Both the position numbers and the translations under genes were made by a program. The notes below the pieces were generated by a model. That model had not been told where the DNA came from. It ran no database searches and saw only the letters and a program-made list of their open reading frames with translations. This document shows, piece by piece, positions 7,750 through 13,212 of a stretch of 23,312 bases of DNA (position 1 is its first letter; the number at the start of each line of letters is the position of its first letter). The DNA is from Verrucomicrobiales bacterium (GTDB lineage Bacteria > Verrucomicrobiota > Verrucomicrobiia > Verrucomicrobiales > V1-33), in the NCBI GenBank assembly GCA_023253495.1, contig JALRGF010000302.1, positions 1 through 23,312 of the forward strand, written 5' to 3'.

Positions 7750-7872
7750 ATGCCAACTCACTTCAACAGCGCCGATCCCCGAAAACGAATTCTTTCAGAC
7801 ACACACTCTGAAGCCTTCATTGACTGCCACCCGGTGAGTTGCACACTCACGGTGAAGGACGAACAGAGCTAG
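7750..7872 (+). CDS. Possible 40-residue leader ORF
   Basis: An ATG-to-TAG frame of 40 codons sits in the otherwise empty 276 bp before the acyltransferase gene. The peptide begins MPTHFNSADPRKR and ends TVKDEQS. It has no recognisable domain, no hydrophobic signal and no Shine-Dalgarno. Its stop is 13 bases before the inverted repeats at 7886-7934, an arrangement resembling a leader peptide, but an ORF of this length can arise by chance. Confidence 0.2.
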   Translation: MPTHFNSADPRKRILSDTHSEAFIDCHPVSCTLTVKDEQS

Positions 7873-7885
7873 CCACCACCGACGC

Positions 7886-7934
7886 TGGTCAGGGGACCGG
7901 GCGCTTATCCTTGGAAGCCCCCTGACCACCAAGG
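7886..7934 (+). promoter_or_regulatory. Two competing hairpins just before the acyltransferase start
   Basis: TGGTCAGGGG (7886-7895) pairs perfectly with CCCCTGACCA (7919-7928), a 10-bp stem with a 23-base loop. Inside that loop CCTTGG (7909-7914) is complementary to CCAAGG (7929-7934), which contains the only Shine-Dalgarno-like AAGG before the ATG at 7938. With no linker between the two 3' arms the stems cannot form together, so they would be alternatives: one exposing and one hiding the initiation region. This is read from sequence only. A single 10-bp inverted repeat is expected by chance about once in a window of this size. Confidence 0.35.
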
Positions 7935-7937
7935 CCG

Positions 7938-9377
7938 ATGCTGTTCAACTCGCTCGATTTCGCAGTTTTCCTGCCACTGGTGTTCGCGCTTTTCTGGGCG
8001 ATACCGGCGCGGCGCACCGACATACGCAATAGTCTGTTGCTTGCCGCCAGCTATGTCTTCTATGGCTGGTGGGACACCCGCTTCCTGGTGCTGATCGCAT
8101 TCAGCACCATGCTGGACTTCTACCTCGGCATCGGCATCGCCAACAGCACCGATGAACGCCGGCGGCGCCTGCTGCTATGGACAAGCCTTGTCGTAAACCT
8201 CGGCTTGTTGGGCTTCTTCAAGTATTTCAACTTCTTCCTGGACCAGTTGAACGGTGCGTTCAGCCTGTTCGGCATGCCACTGGGATCGGAGCGTCTCGAC
8301 ATCATCCTGCCGGTGGGCATCAGCTTCTACACCTTCCAAACCCTGAGCTACACCATCGATGTGTACCGTGGCGACCTGAAGGCCAGCCGTAACCCGGTGG
8401 CGTTCGCAGCGTTCGTGAGCTTCTTCCCGCAACTGGTCGCAGGCCCGATCGAACGCGCCAGCAACCTCCTGCCCCAGTTCGCCGCACCCCGACAATTCAG
8501 GCGGAGCGCAGCAGTGGATGGCAGCCGCCAGATCCTGTGGGGCTTTTTCAAGAAGCTTGTGATCGCGGACAACTGTGCCGAACAGGTGGACCGCATCTTC
8601 GCCGGGCACGAAACGGCCGCTGCCAGCACGCTGGTCCTCGGTGCCGTGCTCTTTGCCTTCCAGATTTACGGGGATTTCAGTGGATACAGCGACATCGCCA
8701 CCGGAGTGGCACGCCTGTTCGGCTTCGAATTGATGCGGAATTTCGCGTTCCCCTACTTCTCCCGGGACATAGCCGAATTCTGGAGGCGCTGGCACATCAG
8801 CCTCAGCACCTGGTTCCGAGACTACCTCTATGTACCGATCGGTGGCAGTCGTGGGAGCACCGCGTTGCGCGTACGCAACACTTTTATCATTTTCCTTGTC
8901 AGCGGCTTCTGGCACGGCGCCAACTGGACCTTCCTGGTATGGGGCGCCCTGAATGCCCTGTACTTTCTGCCATTGCTGCTATCAGGACGCAACAGGCAGA
9001 ACCTGGGTACGGTGGCCGAAGGGCGGCGACTTCCGACATGGGGGGATCTGCTCCGCATGACCGGAACCTTCGCGATGACCTGCATAGCCTGGGTCTTCTT
9101 CCGTGCCCGTGACCTCCAACACGCGGTGGAGTACGTGGCGGGAATGGTGGATGTAAGCCTGTTGAGCCTACCGAATCTGGGCAATAAAAACCTGCCGCTG
9201 CTGCTTGGTTTATTTATTGGGTTGGAATGGGCGGGCAGGGAGGACCAGTATGGCATTCAGCGGACCGGTATGGGCTGGAACCGTTTGGGCCGGTGGGGTT
9301 TCTATGCGCTGCTGATTGCCATGATAGGCCTGTTCATGCCTACGGAGGAGTCCCCGTTCATCTACTTCCAGTTCTGA
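7938..9377 (+). CDS. MBOAT-family membrane O-acyltransferase (AlgI-like)
   Basis: This is a 479-residue polytopic inner-membrane enzyme of the MBOAT family (AlgI, DltB, PatA relatives). These proteins move acyl groups, usually acetyl, across the membrane for O-acylation of polysaccharides or teichoic acids. The N-terminus MLFNSLDFAVFLPLVF is the standard AlgI-type start. Core motifs are FFPQLVAGPIERA (162-174), GDFSGYSDIA (245-254), RRWHISLSTWFRDYLY (283-298), VPIGGS (299-304), and GFWHGANW (323-330) with the catalytic His at 326. About ten hydrophobic segments are seen. The gene shares its last base with the next gene (TGATG at 9375-9379), implying translational coupling with the SGNH partner. 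It lies in the repeat-bounded cassette with lower GC than the host genes. The substrate is unknown; no alginate or cellulose genes are nearby. Confidence 0.93.
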   Translation: MLFNSLDFAVFLPLVFALFWAIPARRTDIRNSLLLAASYVFYGWWDTRFLVLIAFSTMLDFYLGIGIANSTDERRRRLLLWTSLVVNLGLLGFFKYFNFFLDQLNGAFSLFGMPLGSERLDIILPVGISFYTFQTLSYTIDVYRGDLKASRNPVAFAAFVSFFPQLVAGPIERASNLLPQFAAPRQFRRSAAVDGSRQILWGFFKKLVIADNCAEQVDRIFAGHETAAASTLVLGAVLFAFQIYGDFSGYSDIATGVARLFGFELMRNFAFPYFSRDIAEFWRRWHISLSTWFRDYLYVPIGGSRGSTALRVRNTFIIFLVSGFWHGANWTFLVWGALNALYFLPLLLSGRNRQNLGTVAEGRRLPTWGDLLRMTGTFAMTCIAWVFFRARDLQHAVEYVAGMVDVSLLSLPNLGNKNLPLLLGLFIGLEWAGREDQYGIQRTGMGWNRLGRWGFYALLIAMIGLFMPTEESPFIYFQF

Positions 9378-10327
9378 TGCGCAGCTACCTCACCGACCTG
9401 TTCCTGTTCCTGGTGTTCGCGATACCCGCCTATGTGATGGTGATCGTTTTCGCGGGAAACGTTTCCCCGTTCAGCCAATACCGGAACATCAAATACGTCC
9501 GCGGGGGAAATGGTCATCTTCACACCCGCCTGCAGGAAGCAGACACCCTCGGCCAAGTGGATATTCTGTTCCTGGGGTCCTCCCATGCCTATCGCGGGTT
9601 CGACCCGCGCATCTTCAAGAAGGCGGGGTACACCAGCTTCAACCTTGGATCGAGTTCACAGACTCCGGTCCAGACGAAAATCCTCTTCGATCGTTACATC
9701 GACCGCTTCAACCCGAGGCTGATCGTATTCGACGTCTTCCCTCCCGCGTTCAATGGTGATGGCGTGGAGTCGTTCCTGAACTTTCTATCCAATGCACCGC
9801 TGGACCGTCACCTGATGATGGCCGCATTGGACAGCCGGCATGCCACCGTTTGGAACACAGCAATATTCTCCACCTGGAGGACATTGATCGGTGCGGACGA
9901 TGGTTTCACGGAGCCACTTTTGCGGGGGGCCGAAAAAGACCTCTATATTCCAGGCGGTTACGTGGAAAAAACCGTGAACGAATTCAAACCACCAAGCAGC
10001 AAGGTCCATTTCAAGTGGTCGCCTCCTTCCAATCAGTGGCAGGCCTTCCTCCATATACTGGCCGCATCGAAAATCAAAGGCATCCCGGTGGTCCTGGTAC
10101 GCACTCCGGTCACAGGTTCACATCAATACCTGCCTGAGGACCGGATGAAGCTGGACCGACTGTTGAGCCCGCTTGCCGATGCCTATTTGGATCTGAGCGA
10201 TGCGCTGCCCGGCGATCCGGCTGAGTTCTTCTACGATGGACATCACATGAACCAGAAGGGTGTGGAGCGGCTCAACGCAATCTTCCTGGACAGCCTTGCG
10301 GCGCGTGGGCTGCTTCCCCCGCCGTGA
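9377..10327 (+). CDS. SGNH/GDSL-type acyl-esterase or acyltransferase, membrane-anchored
   Basis: This is a 316-residue protein with one N-terminal transmembrane segment (8-26) and a periplasmic SGNH-fold domain. Block I is VDILFLGSSHAYRGFDP (61-77), with the nucleophile in the GSSH at 67-70. A second-strand segment FNLGSSSQ (88-95) supplies the block II Gly and block III-like region. Block V is FFYDGHHMNQKG (284-295) with the Asp/His pair D287 and H289 or H290. Proteins of this form (AlgJ, AlgX, DltD-like) accept the acyl group moved by an MBOAT partner and pass it to a polymer. The ATG overlaps the MBOAT stop by one base, so they are almost certainly a functional pair. The low G+C at 9961-10020 (28 of 60 bases) suggests foreign origin. 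The exact subfamily is not identified. Confidence 0.85.
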   Translation: MRSYLTDLFLFLVFAIPAYVMVIVFAGNVSPFSQYRNIKYVRGGNGHLHTRLQEADTLGQVDILFLGSSHAYRGFDPRIFKKAGYTSFNLGSSSQTPVQTKILFDRYIDRFNPRLIVFDVFPPAFNGDGVESFLNFLSNAPLDRHLMMAALDSRHATVWNTAIFSTWRTLIGADDGFTEPLLRGAEKDLYIPGGYVEKTVNEFKPPSSKVHFKWSPPSNQWQAFLHILAASKIKGIPVVLVRTPVTGSHQYLPEDRMKLDRLLSPLADAYLDLSDALPGDPAEFFYDGHHMNQKGVERLNAIFLDSLAARGLLPPP

Positions 10328-10391
10328 TCGCTCCGGGTTGGTCCCGCGCCCGACGGCCTGGGGCAAACGGACGGTTGCACCAGCCAGCCCA

Positions 10392-10493
10392 CCGTACGGC
10401 CCGTACCTCACCCTCGGTGCCGCCCTCTGGGTCTTCATCGGCCCCGCCTTCCTGTCATGGTACCTCGCCCTGAGCAGCGGTCTCCGGGGCTGA
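10392..10493 (+). pseudogene. Orphan 3' fragment of the prepilin peptidase gene
   Basis: Thirty-three codons plus TGA encode PYGPYLTLGAALWVFIG... to ...ALSSGLRG, matching the last 33 residues of the intact peptidase (404 aa) except F to Y, A to T and A to G. The frame continues upstream without any peptidase sequence, so this is a remnant with no start of its own. Three amino acid changes in 33 codons and one lost G after the stop separate the two copies. Confidence 0.88.
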
Positions 10494-10698
10494 TGGGGCG
10501 GAGCGGCCCAGATGGATGACCAGACCCCCGCCGGGGTTCTCAGCACCGCATAACGGCCGGCGCGCCCGTTTCCAGAAGGCCGTTTCACCTCGACCGAGGC
10601 AGTGGCTGAGGTTCTGCGGGTAAGCCGGAAAGAGTTGTTGCAGAAGGAGACGGGGCACCATACTACCACGGCTCTCAATCCGCGCACCGACGGCCCGG
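10392..10698 (+). repeat. Right copy of the cassette-flanking direct repeat
   Basis: This 307-bp segment is homologous to 7358-7661 in the same orientation. It begins at CCG of the peptidase 3' end and ends at GACGGCCCGG, 46 bp before the methyltransferase start. Sequence upstream of 10392 shows no resemblance to the corresponding peptidase codons, so the left junction is sharp. The near identity over the first 117 bp compared with the diverged remainder suggests either recent recombination or gene conversion confined to that end. Confidence 0.93.
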
Positions 10699-10744
10699 CA
10701 GGTCGGCAGCGCGGAGGCGTTTCGAACGTAACCGGCCTGTCACG

Positions 10745-11761
10745 ATGTTGCCATTTCCTCACTGTCCTGCATGCCGCGGTGCGGCCTGGCGAGTCCTGGG
10801 CGAGAAGACGTATCGCAGTGCCGATGCTGCCGTGAAGAGCCGATATGTGCAGTTGCGTTATCGCGTGTTGTTCGAGACATGGTTTCCCGGCGAGGATGCA
10901 GTCCGGATCGAGTCAATTTTCTGTGAACAATGCGGGTTGATCATTTATCGACCGAGGCCCGAATCGGCCGATCTCACGGCCAAGTACCATCGATTGCTGG
11001 AGCTGACCGCCGCCGATCAGCGGAGCGGTGCCGTGGATCGTCGGGTGGAGGCGGCACGGTCAGAGGAAGTGTATCGGCATGCGGAGAGGATGTCATGCCG
11101 CGCCTTGGCGAACTCGGCGGTTCTGGATTATGGAGGGGGAAATGGATGCCTGATGCAGTCGTTTCAGCGGCGTGGATGCCGGTGCGAGCTGGTCGATTTC
11201 GTCGACACACCCCGGGAGGGAGTCCGAAAGGTGGGTGATACCCTGGAGGACCTTCCTGCGGATTCCCGGTATGATTGCATCGTCGCAAGCCATGTGTTTG
11301 AGCATTTGACTGAGCCCAGGGAAATTCTGGAGAAACTGAGCGGGCATCTGCAGCCTGACGGGGTGCTTTATGTCGAGGTGCCTTTTGAAGTGTGGGGCAA
11401 GCCTCCCTTGCTGGAAGAGCCGGTGACCCATTTGAACTTTTTCACACCCTCGTCCCTGCGGTTTTTGCTGGAGGTCAGCGGCTTCGAGGTGGTCGCGTGT
11501 CGACTGTCGACCTCGTTGCACCCTACAAACCGCCGTTTCGGCGCGATCCGGGCTGTGGCTCGCCGGCCGTCAGGGGGCCTGGTGATCCCGCAAGTTCCTG
11601 ATTTACAGGAAGCGGAGCAGTTTCTTTCGCCTGATTTGTTGCGGCGTGGGCGCCGCGATTTCTATTGGTTGGGACTCATCGGCGGTGCCCTGCGTGACCA
11701 TGTACGGCGGCTGAAACGCCGCTTGGGGGCGCCGTTGCGGAAGAAACTGCCGGGGAAATAA
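10745..11761 (+). CDS. Zinc-ribbon class I SAM-dependent methyltransferase
   Basis: This is a 338-residue cytoplasmic enzyme. It starts with a two-knuckle zinc-binding segment, CPAC (7-10) and CEQC (60-63). A class I methyltransferase core of the Methyltransf_23 type follows: motif I VLDYGGGNG (126-134) for SAM, an acidic strand (ELVDFVD, 148-154), and the post-motif segment YDCIVASHVFEHL (176-188). GVLYVEVP (206-213) and THLNFFTPSSL (228-238) complete the fold. Such proteins are frequent in deoxysugar, O-antigen and capsule loci, where they methylate sugars or lipids. The gene begins 46 bp after the right repeat and has plain GC. It could be an older resident or part of the same accessory region as the acyltransferases. 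No Shine-Dalgarno precedes the ATG. Confidence 0.87.
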   Translation: MLPFPHCPACRGAAWRVLGEKTYRSADAAVKSRYVQLRYRVLFETWFPGEDAVRIESIFCEQCGLIIYRPRPESADLTAKYHRLLELTAADQRSGAVDRRVEAARSEEVYRHAERMSCRALANSAVLDYGGGNGCLMQSFQRRGCRCELVDFVDTPREGVRKVGDTLEDLPADSRYDCIVASHVFEHLTEPREILEKLSGHLQPDGVLYVEVPFEVWGKPPLLEEPVTHLNFFTPSSLRFLLEVSGFEVVACRLSTSLHPTNRRFGAIRAVARRPSGGLVIPQVPDLQEAEQFLSPDLLRRGRRDFYWLGLIGGALRDHVRRLKRRLGAPLRKKLPGK

Positions 11762-12181
11762 AGGGGGGAGCAAGAGGTATCCGGAAGGGCGGGTGCCGGG
11801 AAGTGGCTTGAGGCATCGGATGCCGCCTCCCGTTTTTTCCGGTGCCCGGAACGCGATCGGTTCCGGCAGGGCTCATGAGGCAGGCGAAGCGGACCAGCTG
11901 TCGCGGCCGGGATGGGGGTAACCCGCGACCCCATGGCGAGGCTTTCCTGAATGATGGGCGAGGCCTGAGGGCGGGGATGGATCGGAGAACGACGGGTGAT
12001 GGGGGCCCGGTGTGGGGTCTCTTCGGTCGACCCGTGAATACGCGAGCCGGTGCGGGCACGCCGCGGGACCGGCCGTTTCCCGTACATTTTCTCCTGTGGC
12101 GGGAGGGGCGAACAGCGTTTATCTTTTACAGCGCGTCCTGAATTGCCGGCGACAGCTTCCGATTTCACTTCAGCCACCTCC
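11762..12181. other. Intergenic stretch with no gene seen
   Basis: These 420 bases lie between the methyltransferase and the next plus-strand gene. Apart from the candidate terminator at 11781-11842 no feature is supported. Frames crossing it on both strands are rich in Arg, Pro and Gly and lack ribosome binding sites. A promoter for 12182 must lie here, but only weak boxes were found (for example TATCTT near 12119). Confidence 0.5.
11781..11842 (+). terminator. Candidate terminator of the methyltransferase gene
   Basis: Twenty bases past the stop, CCGGAA (11781-11786) can pair with TTCCGG (11837-11842). Inside it a shorter stem, GAGGC (11810-11814) with GCCTC (11825-11829), is closely followed by a T6 run (11833-11838). 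The shape fits an intrinsic terminator, though the two stems compete for part of the T run. Confidence 0.4.
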
Positions 12182-13147
12182 ATGACTCTGCTTCAATCCA
12201 CCGCACTTGGCGGCCTGCTTCTCGTTCTCGGCGGTGGGGCCGGCGCTTGGATTTCCTCGACGCTGATCCGTCCGCCGGCCGCGGGTGCCTCCGCTGCCGC
12301 TGACGGCTCCGCCGCCCTGCGGGGGCAGCTGGCCACCTTGCAGGCGGAGCTGGCCGCCGCCCGGCGCACCATCGCCTCGCTGGAAGCCAGGGAGACCGCT
12401 CCCGTCGCAGCCACCGCCGACGCCCCGCCGCCCACCCCGGAAGGCCCCACGGATCTCAACACGGTTTTCCAGCAGGCCAGGCCGCTGCTCAAGACGCTTG
12501 GGCCGCTGCTCGACAACGCGCGCCGTCGCGGCACCAAGGCCATGGCCGAGCGGCGTGTCGCCGAGCTGGCCGAGAAGTATGCCCTGAGTGCGGAGCAGCA
12601 GGAAACTATCAAAAAGTGGTTTGAGGACAAAAGCGAGGCGGATGCGGCGAAGGGCCGGGAGCTGCTCGACAAACCCGATGCCAGCCTGCAGGACCTGATG
12701 GCTGCCGGCCGTGGGCAGCGGCCGGACGATGGGCTGGACGAGGTGATGGCCGGTACTCTCAATCCGGAACAGCTGAGCGCGTACAAGACCGATCGCCTTC
12801 AGGAGCGTGCGGCCACCGTCGAGAGGGAGGCCAACCGCCGCGTCTCCAGGCTCAATGAGGTCGTTCAACTCGACGACGCCCAGCAGGACAAGGTGTTTGC
12901 GATCATGGCGCGGTCGTCGCCCGATTATGATCCGGCCATGCGGCTGGAGGGGCTGGGATCGGATGCGGCCGCCCTGACCGAGGGAGTTTCGCGCGACGAG
13001 GCGATCCTGGCCGTGCTGCGTCCGGATCAGCGTGCCGCCTATGAGGCTGACCGCCAGCGCCGCCGCACCGAGGCGGCCAGAAACCTCGAGTCCCTCGGCA
13101 TCAAGCCGCCGGCCGATCTCGGTGCCCTCGAGGGAATGGGCCAGTGA
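12182..13147 (+). CDS. Membrane-anchored helical protein with LTxxQ-like repeats
   Basis: This is a 321-residue protein of unknown function. An N-terminal hydrophobic segment (7-28) anchors it or acts as a signal. It is followed by a short coiled coil (45-70), a Pro-rich linker (80-90) and a charged all-helical domain. Four motifs of the LTxxQ kind (Spy/CpxP/ZraP relatives) can be seen: ALSAEQQETI (134-143), TLNPEQLSAY (192-201), QLDDAQQDKV (229-238) and VLRPDQRAAY (278-287). The second and fourth are each followed by a similar DR/DR..R stretch, suggesting an internal duplication. Spy-like proteins are periplasmic chaperones or metal-stress sensors, but no close family is recognised. The longer frame from 12050 has an implausible N-terminus. 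The next gene starts 65 bp downstream with its own candidate promoter. Confidence 0.8.
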   Translation: MTLLQSTALGGLLLVLGGGAGAWISSTLIRPPAAGASAAADGSAALRGQLATLQAELAAARRTIASLEARETAPVAATADAPPPTPEGPTDLNTVFQQARPLLKTLGPLLDNARRRGTKAMAERRVAELAEKYALSAEQQETIKKWFEDKSEADAAKGRELLDKPDASLQDLMAAGRGQRPDDGLDEVMAGTLNPEQLSAYKTDRLQERAATVEREANRRVSRLNEVVQLDDAQQDKVFAIMARSSPDYDPAMRLEGLGSDAAALTEGVSRDEAILAVLRPDQRAAYEADRQRRRTEAARNLESLGIKPPADLGALEGMGQ

Positions 13148-13165
13148 GCCCCAGCCGAGTTCCCA

Positions 13166-13195
13166 TTGCCAAGAATCCCCCGCCGACTGTATACT
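13166..13195 (+). promoter_or_regulatory. Candidate sigma70-type promoter of the DUF1549-DUF1501-cytochrome operon
   Basis: TTGCCA (13166-13171) and TATACT (13190-13195) are separated by 18 bases, each matching the consensus at 5 of 6 positions. Transcription would start near 13202, only about 11 bases before the ATG at 13213. The message would then lack the AGGA at 13197-13200. That makes it close to leaderless if the promoter is used. Confidence 0.5.
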
Positions 13196-13212
13196 CAGGA
13201 AACGTCCCGCTC

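Larger units (their letters stand above)
7662..10391 (+). mobile_element. Repeat-bounded two-gene cassette (putatively transferred)
   Basis: This 2.73-kb segment lies between the direct repeats 7358-7661 and 10392-10698. It holds an AT-rich leader and the MBOAT and SGNH genes. Its composition differs from the surroundings: hand counts of single 60-base lines give 45% GC (7681), 63% (8341), 57% (9601) and 47% (9961), against 75% in a line of the downstream operon (14761). No integrase, transposase, resolvase, terminal inverted repeat or tRNA is visible. The unit is therefore defined only by the duplicated target-gene end. It could be the product of site-specific insertion with the recombinase elsewhere, of single-crossover integration of a circular molecule, or of a recombination-mediated duplication. 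Confidence 0.55.

Noticed and set aside
7886..7934. H-type pseudoknot formed by both stems before the acyltransferase gene
   Set aside because: No bases separate the two 3' arms, while a 10-bp stem needs a linker to cross, so the stems can only be alternatives.
7662..10391. Classical transposon or tRNA-inserted island
   Set aside because: No transposase, integrase, inverted terminal repeat, short target duplication or tRNA gene could be found in or beside the cassette; only the long direct repeats support insertion.
11662..12183. 173-codon frame on the minus strand across the 11762-12181 gap
   Set aside because: Arg/Pro/Ser-rich, overlaps the methyltransferase gene, no domain and no ribosome binding site.
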